Source: Bacillota bacterium (GTDB lineage Bacteria; Bacillota; Clostridia; Christensenellales; Aristaeellaceae). Taken from it: a stretch of 12,553 nt of DNA. The position numbers were made by a program, and so were the translations under genes. The notes below the pieces were generated by a model. That model did not search any database and was not told the origin of the DNA. It was given only the letters and a program-made list of their open reading frames with translations. The stretch lies in contig JAEZJP010000174.1 in assembly GCA_023415715.1 (NCBI GenBank), forward strand, positions 1-12,553, read 5' to 3'. Positions 6,620-12,553 of this stretch are shown one piece after another (position 1 is the stretch's first letter; every line of letters begins with the position of its first letter).

Positions 6620-7102
6620 CTATGATCCGATTTGAGCAAAAGATTGAACCAGGTTTTCTATCTGTTCCTCACGCCGGGAATTGGACCAATTAACGATGCC
6701 GGAAGCATAAAGGGATGCCCCTTTTTGCTGACAGTCAGCCTTCATCTGCCTAAGAGAACGGTTCCCGCCAAAGATGGGATAGGCGATGGATTGGGTGATG
6801 AAGCAGGCGGCCTTTTTCCCGGAAAGCTTGGGAAGCCGGTCGATATAGGCATTCATGACCTTGGACAGGGAAAAGCCCCATACCGGCGCGCCGAGGATCA
6901 GCGCATCATAAACCAGAGGGTCCGGTGGGCTGATCAATTGAATAGGCTGCATCACCTGTCCCTTGCTGAGTGACTCCTCATCCCGGGCGCTGACGCGTTC
7001 TATATGGCATGTATGGCCCTGCTCCATGAGCTTCTTTTCAATTCTTTGCGCAACGGAAAGCGTATGACCCGTCATGGAGTGAACGAGAATGCCGATGTTC
7101 AT
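6620..7102 (-). CDS. Flavodoxin-like protein
   Basis: A 160-residue cytosolic protein of the flavodoxin fold, probably an FMN-binding electron carrier or small NAD(P)H-linked reductase. The N-terminal strand and phosphate loop MNIGILVHSMTGHTLSVAQ (loop residues about 8-14) would hold the FMN phosphate. YDALILGAPVWGFSLSKVM matches the second conserved segment, in which GxPxW stacks on the isoalloxazine ring. KKAACFITQS fits the third strand. The length is normal for short-chain flavodoxins. AAAGGAG sits seven bases before the ATG. The gene follows the Cys-rich protein gene by 55 bases and could be read from it, but a possible operator and -10 element lie in the gap. A terminator follows. The redox partner is unknown. 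Confidence 0.85.
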   Translation of the reverse strand: MNIGILVHSMTGHTLSVAQRIEKKLMEQGHTCHIERVSARDEESLSKGQVMQPIQLISPPDPLVYDALILGAPVWGFSLSKVMNAYIDRLPKLSGKKAACFITQSIAYPIFGGNRSLRQMKADCQQKGASLYASGIVNWSNSRREEQIENLVQSFAQIGS

Positions 7103-7131
7103 GGAAAAGCTCCTTTCTTTTCAGGACGAAA

Positions 7132-7145
7132 AGTATACTAAGTAT
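7132..7145 (-). promoter_or_regulatory. Possible operator overlapping a -10 box of the flavodoxin gene
   Basis: An 11-base inverted repeat, ATACT-T-AGTAT (7145-7135 on the minus strand), overlaps TATACT (7137-7132), a good -10 hexamer 30 bases before the flavodoxin ATG. No good -35 box is seen at 17 bases, consistent with an activated or weak promoter. Speculative; short AT-rich inverted repeats arise by chance. Confidence 0.25.
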
Positions 7146-7157
7146 CACGTATGGAAA

Positions 7158-7622
7158 TTAAAATCTCATTCCATGCCGCTGCCACAGGTTTGTCATCGCA
7201 GCCCACCTAAGCACCAGGCGCTGCCCCATCGGGGTGTGCCAGTCTTTTTCGATGGCGCCGTGGCATAATGTACCCTGCCCACGCCGGTCATGATGGCAAA
7301 AGCGGCATTCCAGCGGCTGAAAGCCGGTACCGTGCAGTTGGCAAAGCCCGTTTTTCAAAAAGCAGCAACCGCGTTTGGCATACTCCTGCAAAGCGAAACT
7401 GCCCTCGCAGCCGAAAAAGGCGGGAGACAGCACGCCAAAGGAAAAATCTCTTGGCACCTCCAGCATCATGCGCATGGCATATCCGGCATCGATAGCCATT
7501 GAAGCTTCCTCCACCGTCCACCAGCCGGGGCGCTTGCAGTATGACTTGCAGACATCACAGCTGCAAGGCGGGGAAGGCGGAAACGCCTGCGAAAGTATCA
7601 AGGGTGCGTTGACTTGCTTCAT
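7158..7622 (-). CDS. Cys-rich conserved protein, YkgJ-like metal-binding family
   Basis: A 154-residue protein with ten cysteines in two clusters. The N-terminal cluster CSCDVCKSYCKRPGWWT has C20, C22, C25 and C29. The second cluster has C86, C87, C94, C106, C109 and C120 within GCCFLKNGLCQLHGTGFQPL and ECRFCHHDRRGQGTLCHGAI. The order CxFL-x(3-4)-C-x-L/I followed by P-x-x-CRFC matches the YkgJ-type domain annotated as a putative zinc- or iron-chelating domain. No enzymatic role is established. There is no signal peptide or membrane segment. The ATG at 7622 has GGAGGGG at a good distance; the longer frame from 7646 would start upstream of that site. It follows the GNAT gene by 36 bases, so it is probably the third gene of the HAD-GNAT set. 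The pattern seems familiar from clostridial conserved hypothetical proteins, but that is memory, not a search. Confidence 0.75.
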   Translation of the reverse strand: MKQVNAPLILSQAFPPSPPCSCDVCKSYCKRPGWWTVEEASMAIDAGYAMRMMLEVPRDFSFGVLSPAFFGCEGSFALQEYAKRGCCFLKNGLCQLHGTGFQPLECRFCHHDRRGQGTLCHGAIEKDWHTPMGQRLVLRWAAMTNLWQRHGMRF

Positions 7623-7658
7623 AGCATGGCCCCTCCGGGAAGCCACTTACGTATCGCT

Positions 7659-8090
7659 TTAGGTACTTTCACTTTTGATGCTTTTGTTCCGGTATATCAG
7701 ATCGTTTCTTGCGGTGAAGCCCTGGGCTTCCCAGAACTCGTTTCCGCCGCTGTTCGCTTTAAACACCACCAGCAGCGCTTTGGTGATCCCCTCCGCTTTT
7801 AGCGCATTAAGGGCTGCCTGAACCAAATCCCGGCCGATGCCCAGCCTTCGAAAATCCGGATGCACCGCCAAGTGGTAAATATGCCCCCTGCGCCCATCGT
7901 GGCCGGCGAGTATCGTACCAACCAACCTTTCCCCTTCCTCCGCCACAAAGCAGGAGGAGGGATTGCGCCTAAGGAACCGGGCAATGCCTGCTTTTGCGTC
8001 ATCTGTATCATTCAGACCTACGCCCGTCATACTTTCCCACAGTTCATACACCTTTTCATAGTCATCCGTTGCCATAATGCGTATCTGCAT
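7659..8090 (-). CDS. GNAT-family N-acetyltransferase
   Basis: A 143-residue cytosolic protein that should transfer acetyl from acetyl-CoA to an amine. The core strand and pyrophosphate loop HIYHLAVHPDFRRLGIGRDL carry the RRLGIG acetyl-CoA motif (Q/R-x-x-G-x-G/A). The C-terminal N-S-G-G-N-EFWEAQGF segment is the usual N-x-x-x-x-FYxxxGF motif with W for Y. The overall layout resembles the YpeA group; the substrate is not predictable. The start at 8090 is chosen because AGGAGG lies six bases upstream, inside the HAD gene, which it overlaps by 29 bases; an in-frame ATG at 8075 lacks such a site. The overlap implies translational coupling to the HAD phosphatase. Confidence 0.85.
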   Translation of the reverse strand: MQIRIMATDDYEKVYELWESMTGVGLNDTDDAKAGIARFLRRNPSSCFVAEEGERLVGTILAGHDGRRGHIYHLAVHPDFRRLGIGRDLVQAALNALKAEGITKALLVVFKANSGGNEFWEAQGFTARNDLIYRNKSIKSEST

Positions 8091-8781
8091 ACAATGCCTC
8101 CTGAATATATATGGCAGCTTCACTCAGCGTATCAAAAACGGGATAATCACATTGCTCCTTTATATGAACAAGCAGCGGGGGAATGTTTGCTTTTGCCGCC
8201 CCTTCCCCGTCGGCCACAGGATTGTCACCGATCATAAAACATATGTCCGGATATCCGGCCCTTTGCAGCGCACACTCAAAAATCTCTTTCCTGGGCTTGT
8301 CAAAGCCTATTTCCCCGGAGACAATGACATCCGTAAAGCAGGGTGCAATGTCAAGATCAATAAGTACCTTGCGCAGATCGGGATGGTTGTTGGAAACGAT
8401 GTATTGCGAAAATTCCAATTCATCAAGCTTTTGCAAAACGGGCAGGGTATCATCATATAAAGCGTAATTCTCCGTAAGAAGAAGAATTTCACGAATGTAC
8501 CTCGCAGCCCGGACCGCTGCCAAATCAGGCGCGCCAAGCGCAATGCACACCTTTTCAAAATGGCTGTACATGGTCTCCCACCAGACCTCCCCCGTCATGC
8601 GGGAATGATCCTGGCCGGGCGTATGCCATGGAAAGCCGCTGCGCAAGTGAGGGCGTACATCTTGAAGCGTGCATATACAGCCGGGCCATGCTTCCTTCAA
8701 GGCACGAAGCAGCGAAGTGCTCCAAAGGTGCGGGCTTTTCACAAGGGTGCCGTCAAAATCCCAAAACAGGGCCTTTTTCAT
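8062..8781 (-). CDS. HAD-family hydrolase (subfamily IA type)
   Basis: A 239-residue cytosolic phosphatase-like protein. Motif I is DFDGTLV (nucleophile D8, acid/base D10), motif II is IVSNN (S130), motif III is the lysine in FDKPRKEIF (K162) and motif IV is IGDNPVAD (D186, D191). The helical insert between motifs I and II (about 15-105) is a C1-type cap, as in phosphoglycolate phosphatase-like enzymes. The substrate is a small phosphate ester that cannot be read from sequence. The start is supported by AGGAG six or seven bases before ATG 8781. It is the first gene of a set with the overlapping GNAT and the Cys-rich gene. Confidence 0.9.
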   Translation of the reverse strand: MKKALFWDFDGTLVKSPHLWSTSLLRALKEAWPGCICTLQDVRPHLRSGFPWHTPGQDHSRMTGEVWWETMYSHFEKVCIALGAPDLAAVRAARYIREILLLTENYALYDDTLPVLQKLDELEFSQYIVSNNHPDLRKVLIDLDIAPCFTDVIVSGEIGFDKPRKEIFECALQRAGYPDICFMIGDNPVADGEGAAKANIPPLLVHIKEQCDYPVFDTLSEAAIYIQEALYADTHYGNG

Positions 8782-8828
8782 GGCGCTCTCCTATATCATT
8801 GTATATGTTGCAACTGCCGGATGAAGTT

Positions 8829-8856
8829 ATGCTATTAACAGGCTTAAATCTGGCAA
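8829..8856 (-). promoter_or_regulatory. Putative promoter of the HAD-GNAT set
   Basis: On the minus strand, TTGCCA (8856-8851; five of six to TTGACA) is followed after 16 bases by TAGCAT (8834-8829; four of six to TATAAT). A very AT-rich stretch lies upstream (about 8876-8906). The start would be near 8822, 41 bases before the HAD ATG. Motif-based only. Confidence 0.35.
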
Positions 8857-8920
8857 GCATTAAATAGATGGGAAATTAAAGCATTATATATGATAATATA
8901 TGAAGTTTTTCGGGATGGAA

Positions 8921-8958
8921 GCGGGAAGGGGGATATTTTCAAAAAGCCCACTTCCCGC
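8921..8958. repeat. Intergenic hairpin repeat, copy 1
   Basis: Arms 8921-8932 and 8947-8958 (GCGGGAAG outermost) pair at 11 of 12 positions around a loop holding ATATTTTC and AAAAAG. It starts 12 bases after the stop of the double-GNAT gene. It is related to 11909-11944, sharing the flank GGA-x-TGGAAGCGGG, the G-rich and C-rich arms and the T/A-rich loop. No T run follows the stem on the minus strand, so it is not a textbook terminator, although its position after a stop suggests a 3'-end role. Confidence 0.6.
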
Positions 8959-8969
8959 ATATATACCGT

Positions 8970-9893
8970 CTATCTGGGGGAAACCACCTTATACAGGAAG
9001 ATCACATGATCGCCGACCGTATACCCGTTCTGCTGGTAAAAGGCCAAAGCCGGCATATGCCGGTTGGTGAGCAGCGTGACACCCGCCAGGCCGTTTTTTA
9101 TGCAGTGCTCCTCCGCAGTCTGCAAAAGGCGCTTGCCATGGCCTTTGCCCTGAAAATCGGGATGTACAAAAAGCTCATCCACGTACAGCTCATCCTGGGT
9201 CCACCAGGTTTGCCTGTGGCTAAGCAGCACGCCGGCCGGCTTTCCGTCTTCCAGGGCAACCCAGCCCACAAAATCCCGGGAAGCCGTAAACTCCGAAAGG
9301 TACCGGGAGCCCGTTTCCTCCGTCCAATGGTTACCCCAGGGCTCGCCGTTATAGGCGGCCATCAGCATTTGTACGCTGTCTGAAAGGTCCTCCTTATCAT
9401 AAGGCCTGATCATGTTGCTTCCTCCTTGAAAAGGGATCGAAGGGAAGAGAGGCTTCTCGAAGCAGATGCTTTCCGTAAGCCCTACATATGGCTCAAAATT
9501 GTCCCTGCGGCGGTAGCCGATGCCTTCATACAGCGATATGGCTTCCGGCTGATTTATGCCGGTCTCCAGAACAGCCCGGGTACATCCTTTTTCGGAAGCC
9601 CACGTTTCCAGCTCCGCCATTACACGCTTGGAGATGCCCCGGCCGCGAAAGGCGGGCTTAACAAACACCCGCTTCATTTCCACACTGTTTTCCAAAAAAG
9701 GCTTGAAAGCGCCGCAGCCAACAGCTTCGCTGTCAATAAAGGCCAGGACGACGGCTGTGATTTTGACCAGTGTGTTGAAAGGCACATATGAGACGTTGCC
9801 GTCCTCATATCTAACGGAAAGATCCCGGTCCAATAAGGATACCAGGTTAAGAAAGCGGGGATCATCCTTGTGCGTGCGTTCCAAACGTATCAT
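8970..9893 (-). CDS. Double GNAT acetyltransferase (two fused domains)
   Basis: A 307-residue protein with two complete GNAT domains joined head to tail. Domain 1 (about 1-150) has EMKRVFVKPAFRGRGISKRV with the acetyl-CoA loop RGRGIS, and ends N-QPEAISLYEGIGYRR. Domain 2 (about 161-305) starts at MIRPYDKEDL and has YVDELFVHPDFQGKGHGKRL with loop QGKGHG, ending MPALAFYQQNGY. Each half is the length of a normal single GNAT, and the two are not close copies, so this looks like a fusion of two genes rather than a recent duplication. An almost ideal ribosome binding site and ATG remain between the halves. The substrates are unknown. The start at 9893 has AAGGAG 11 bases before it, somewhat far. 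It follows nadE by 31 bases and is probably cotranscribed. Confidence 0.85.
   Translation of the reverse strand: MIRLERTHKDDPRFLNLVSLLDRDLSVRYEDGNVSYVPFNTLVKITAVVLAFIDSEAVGCGAFKPFLENSVEMKRVFVKPAFRGRGISKRVMAELETWASEKGCTRAVLETGINQPEAISLYEGIGYRRRDNFEPYVGLTESICFEKPLFPSIPFQGGSNMIRPYDKEDLSDSVQMLMAAYNGEPWGNHWTEETGSRYLSEFTASRDFVGWVALEDGKPAGVLLSHRQTWWTQDELYVDELFVHPDFQGKGHGKRLLQTAEEHCIKNGLAGVTLLTNRHMPALAFYQQNGYTVGDHVIFLYKVVSPR
9411..9427 (-). promoter_or_regulatory. Internal ribosome binding site and ATG between the GNAT domains
   Basis: AAGGAGG (9427-9421) is followed after seven bases by ATG (9413-9411), in frame with the second GNAT domain and exactly at its expected first residue. It is a stronger site than the one before the long gene's own start. 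It may be a relic of a fusion, or may be used to make a separate 147-residue second domain. Confidence 0.6.
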
Positions 9894-9924
9894 TCGTACA
9901 AAATCTCCTTAGGTTTTCCGTGTT

Positions 9925-11829
9925 TTATTCCTTTGGTGCCCATTCCGCCCAGGCGGCCCCCGCCATGTCGCTGGGCATGCGCCAATCACCTCTTGGCGAA
10001 AGGCTCACGCTGCCCACTTTGGGACCGTCGGGCATACAGCTCCGCTTGAACTGCTGGGTAAAGAACCTGCGCAAAAAAAGCTTCAGCGCTTTAAAAATGG
10101 CATCATCCGCATAAACGTTCTCAAAAGCCTGCCGGGCAAAAGCATAGAGCCTGTCGGGGGAGCTGCCGGAATCCATCATGTGGTACAGGAAAAAATCATG
10201 CAGCGCGTAATCCCCCAGAATTTCCTCTGTGCGCTGCTGAAGCTCCCCCTTGTCCACAGGCAAAAGTTCCGGGGAGATAGGCGTGTCAATGATATCCTCG
10301 CACACCTTTTGCACTTCGCCTCCGAACACGTTATCGCCCAGGTATCTCACCAGGGTACGCACCAGTGTTTTGGGGATGGAGCAGTTGACATTGTACATGC
10401 TCATGTGGTCGCCGTTGTAGGTGGAAAATCCCAGCGCCGACTCGCTCAAGTCCCCGGTGCCCAAAACCAGCGCGCCGATGCGGTTGGCATAATCCATCAA
10501 TATCTGGGTACGTTCCCTGGCCTGGCTGTTTTCATAAGCTACGTCGTGCACGCTTTCATCCTGACCGATATCTGTAAAATGCTGGCGCACGGCAGGGGTG
10601 ATATCCACTTCCCGTATGGTGCAGCCCAAGGCTTCCATCAGCAGCATGGCGTTTTTGCGCGTGCGCTGGCCGGTGCCAAAACCGGGCATGGTGATGGCGT
10701 GCAGGTTTTCAGGCGGCAAGCCCATTTCGCGGAAGGCCCTGGCGGCCACCAGCAGTGCCAGTGCGCTGTCCAGCCCGCCTGAGATGCCCACCACCAGCTT
10801 GCGAAGGTTCGCCGCGCTCAAGCGCGTGAAAAGGGCGATGGTCTGGATGGAGGTGATCTCGTCGCACCGATGAATGCGCCCGTTTTCCTCCGGCACAAAG
10901 GGCAAAGGCGGAATGGGCCGTTTAAACGGCAGCGTGAAGGAGTCCGGTTTATCCAGGGGAACAGTACGCATATCGGCACAGTCACTGTCAAAAAAGCTGC
11001 CGGTGCGCTGACGCTGGTAACGCAGGCGCTGGATGTCCACATCCGCGATGGCGCAGGAACCTTCCGGCTTAAACCGGGGCGATTCCCGCAAAGTGCGCCC
11101 GTTCTCGTAAACACCGCAGAAACCGGAGAATACAAGATCGGTGGTGGATTCGCCATAACCGGCCCCTGCGTAAGCGTAGCCGCAGAAGCAGCGGCCGCTT
11201 TGCTGGCGCAGTAGTTCCCTGCGGTAATCGTGCTTGGCGGCCAGCTCATTGCTGGCGCTGGGATTGAAAATGATCTCCGCGCCGGCCGGGGCATAGGCGC
11301 TGGAGGGGGGATTAGGGCCCCACAAATCCTCACAGATTTCTATGGCGAAACGGAATTCATCCGTATCAAACAGAAGGTTCATGCCGAAGGGGATCGTTTT
11401 GCCATTTAAAACAACGGTTTCCGGCGCATACCTGCCGCTTTTGAACCAGCGGGTCTCATAAAACTCGCCGCCATTGGGCAGGTAACGCTTGGTTGCTATG
11501 CCCCTGACCTTTCCGTTTTGCAAAACGGCGGCACAATTATAAAGCCGGCCCTGGTTGGACAGGGGCAGCCCCACGATCACAGCCATGGGTCCCGTTTTTG
11601 AAGCCAACTCAAATAAGGCGTTGGCCGCCTCCCGCTGCAATGTCTCATTCAGCAGCAAATCGCCGCATGTATAGCCGGTCAAGCATAATTCGGGAAATAC
11701 CGCCGCCTGAACCTGCTCTTCGTTTAACTTTGGCAGCCAGGCAGTGATTTCCGCGGCATTTTTTTTACAGTCACCTAAATAAACCTTCGGGGATACGGCG
11801 GCAATGCGCGCCATGTGCAAGTCTTTCAT
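9925..11829 (-). CDS. nadE: Glutamine-dependent NAD+ synthetase
   Basis: A 634-residue enzyme that converts nicotinate adenine dinucleotide to NAD+ using ATP and ammonia from glutamine, the last step of NAD synthesis. The N-terminal nitrilase-type glutaminase domain (about 5-270) has its Glu-Lys-Cys triad: E47 (FPELCLTGY), K114 (ATKRYLPNGGEFYE) and C166 (EICEDLWGP). The C-terminal synthetase domain (about 325-630) has the ATP-binding SGGLDS (350-355), GFGTGQRTRKNA and GTGDLSESALGFSTYNGDHM (458-477). The length is normal for the two-domain type. The start is uncertain: ATG 11829 (MKDLHMARIAAV) has AAGG ten bases upstream, GTG 11838 has GGAAGG six bases upstream, and ATG 11814 is also in frame. 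A promoter-like element lies just upstream. It probably forms an operon with the double-GNAT gene 31 bases downstream. Confidence 0.96.
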   Translation of the reverse strand: MKDLHMARIAAVSPKVYLGDCKKNAAEITAWLPKLNEEQVQAAVFPELCLTGYTCGDLLLNETLQREAANALFELASKTGPMAVIVGLPLSNQGRLYNCAAVLQNGKVRGIATKRYLPNGGEFYETRWFKSGRYAPETVVLNGKTIPFGMNLLFDTDEFRFAIEICEDLWGPNPPSSAYAPAGAEIIFNPSASNELAAKHDYRRELLRQQSGRCFCGYAYAGAGYGESTTDLVFSGFCGVYENGRTLRESPRFKPEGSCAIADVDIQRLRYQRQRTGSFFDSDCADMRTVPLDKPDSFTLPFKRPIPPLPFVPEENGRIHRCDEITSIQTIALFTRLSAANLRKLVVGISGGLDSALALLVAARAFREMGLPPENLHAITMPGFGTGQRTRKNAMLLMEALGCTIREVDITPAVRQHFTDIGQDESVHDVAYENSQARERTQILMDYANRIGALVLGTGDLSESALGFSTYNGDHMSMYNVNCSIPKTLVRTLVRYLGDNVFGGEVQKVCEDIIDTPISPELLPVDKGELQQRTEEILGDYALHDFFLYHMMDSGSSPDRLYAFARQAFENVYADDAIFKALKLFLRRFFTQQFKRSCMPDGPKVGSVSLSPRGDWRMPSDMAGAAWAEWAPKE

Positions 11830-11856
11830 CGTTTCCACACCTTGCCTTCCAGGGAC

Positions 11857-11885
11857 ATGCTACCATAAACCGGGAACGGATACAA
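11857..11885 (-). promoter_or_regulatory. Putative promoter of nadE
   Basis: On the minus strand, TAGCAT (11862-11857) preceded by TGG forms an extended -10, with a weak -35 TTGTAT (11885-11880) exactly 17 bases upstream. The start would be near 11850. The segment ATGGTAG-x-AT is shared with the putative transporter promoter at 1241-1250. Motif-based only. Confidence 0.4.
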
Positions 11886-11908
11886 GGGGAGCAATTCCGG
11901 ATTGGAAG

Positions 11909-11944
11909 CGGGGAAGGGCCTTTTTGAAAAAATGCCCTTCCCCG
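11909..11944. repeat. Intergenic hairpin repeat, copy 2
   Basis: CGGGGAAGGGC (11909-11919) and GCCCTTCCCCG (11934-11944) form a perfect 11-bp stem. The loop contains TTTTTGAAAAA, which can itself pair. It begins 24 bases after the stop of the unrecognised gene at the right end and lies just upstream of the nadE promoter. It is related to the hairpin at 8921-8958 by arms, loop composition and the GGAAGCGGG flank. The T run is in the loop rather than after the stem. Confidence 0.65.
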
Positions 11945-11967
11945 TACCCTAACCTGAAAAACTTATA

Positions 11968-12553
11968 TTATTTCTCCTTCAGTTCTTCAATGATCTGGCA
12001 GCGGAACGTCAAACATTTGCGGATGGCGTCCACATCCTCATGTGAGGGATTTGTCCACCGGAAGCCAATCCCACCGCCCATGCATAACCGCCGTTTATGA
12101 CCCAAAACAAACGCAAAAGCACCAAGGTGGGATGTGGAACAGCCTGTGCAGCCCCACAAATGCCGCAGGATGTATTGTTGAAATTCCGGGCTTTCGCCGC
12201 CGAGCCTGTTGTTGATAAGCTTCGGGTCGTCCCAAGAATAAGTGGCGGTGATGCGTATGATCAAAACCCCATGGTCATTTTCCAGACACATCACCTGTAC
12301 GCCGGCGTACTTGTAATCCACCTTCCAAAAGGTGTTGCAGGCAGACTTTAACTTGCTTTTTCGGGCACAGGCGTCTATCTCGTCCGCAACCATGCGCCGG
12401 ACTGATACGAGGGGATTTACATAGTCCCCGTATGCGGGCTTGTATTGGGATTGGATATTGCGGAATTCAAGGTTTTGAAACGCGAAATAGCCGAATGAAT
12501 TCATCTTTTCGCTGGCGTTGGCCAGGGCGCACATACCCGGAAACATATTGGGG
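11968..12553 (-). CDS. Unrecognised protein, 3' part
   Basis: The reading frame is open to the right edge. An ATG at 12546 lies seven bases from the edge, with no ribosome binding site visible, so the gene most likely continues beyond the window. At least 194 residues are seen. There is no signal peptide or clear membrane segment. The visible part is soluble and mixed alpha/beta: a helix-like ADEIDACARKSKLKSACNTF segment; a strand-rich middle with GVQVMCLENDHGVLIIRITA; a Cys-containing piece WGCTGCSTSHLGAFAF with C-x-x-C; and a C-terminal FRWTNPSHEDVDAIRKCL. I do not recognise a family. The CxxC with only scattered other Cys and His residues is weak evidence for metal binding. A hairpin repeat follows 24 bases after the stop, with no gene between it and the divergently positioned nadE promoter. 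Confidence 0.65.
   Translation of the reverse strand, partial: PNMFPGMCALANASEKMNSFGYFAFQNLEFRNIQSQYKPAYGDYVNPLVSVRRMVADEIDACARKSKLKSACNTFWKVDYKYAGVQVMCLENDHGVLIIRITATYSWDDPKLINNRLGGESPEFQQYILRHLWGCTGCSTSHLGAFAFVLGHKRRLCMGGGIGFRWTNPSHEDVDAIRKCLTFRCQIIEELKEK

Noticed and set aside
8921..8958. Standard rho-independent terminator of the double-GNAT gene
   Set aside because: The stem is strong but no T run follows it on the minus strand, so it is listed as a repeat with a possible 3'-end role.
10180..10782. A 200-codon open frame on the plus strand
   Set aside because: It lies entirely antisense to the synthetase domain of nadE, with no family resemblance and no ribosome binding site seen.

Overview
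The window looks like chromosomal DNA of an anaerobic Firmicute of the Clostridia type. This is inferred from the strong AGGAGG-type ribosome binding sites, the moderate GC content (roughly 50-58% in most genes, by eye), a secreted DUF6273 protein, cell-surface proteins with TPKPT spacers, and GC-rich intergenic hairpin repeats. I see no rRNA, tRNA, CRISPR array, transposase or phage gene. Both ends cut through a gene.

Layout. On the plus strand, 1-1017 is the 3' part of a YjgR/DUF853 HerA-like ATPase gene. It is followed by a 315-base gap full of inverted repeats and then by an EamA-family (DMT) transporter (1333-2247). Every other gene is on the minus strand. Reading leftward from the right end these are: the 3' part of an unrecognised gene (11968-12553); glutamine-dependent NAD+ synthetase followed by a double-GNAT acetyltransferase (11829 to 8970); a HAD phosphatase, GNAT acetyltransferase and Cys-rich YkgJ-like protein set (8781 to 7158) with a flavodoxin-like gene close behind (7102-6620); a tight three-gene set for exported proteins (6499 to 3428); and a lone endonuclease IV gene, nfo (3236-2388).

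How the genes work together. The clearest functional unit is the exported trio: DUF6273 protein, PIG-L/LmbE-type deacetylase with an N-terminal beta-sandwich-like region, and NAGPA-type phosphodiester glycosidase on a TPKPT spacer. It has a good sigma-A-like promoter (6540-6568), gaps of 2 and 22 bases, and a rho-independent terminator (3351-3388). The PIG-L and NAGPA families both include enzymes acting on N-acetylglucosamine linked through phosphate, so I infer a surface- or extracellular-glycan processing cassette. The other genes are housekeeping or general-purpose: NAD synthesis, base excision repair, small-molecule acetylation, dephosphorylation and electron transfer.

The most noteworthy structures are the exported-glycan operon, the double-GNAT gene that keeps a perfect ribosome binding site and ATG between its two domains, a promoter whose -35 box lies in the loop of the preceding gene's terminator, a low-GC patch around nfo, and two families of intergenic hairpin repeats. 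I found no clear new defence, mobile or RNA-guided system.
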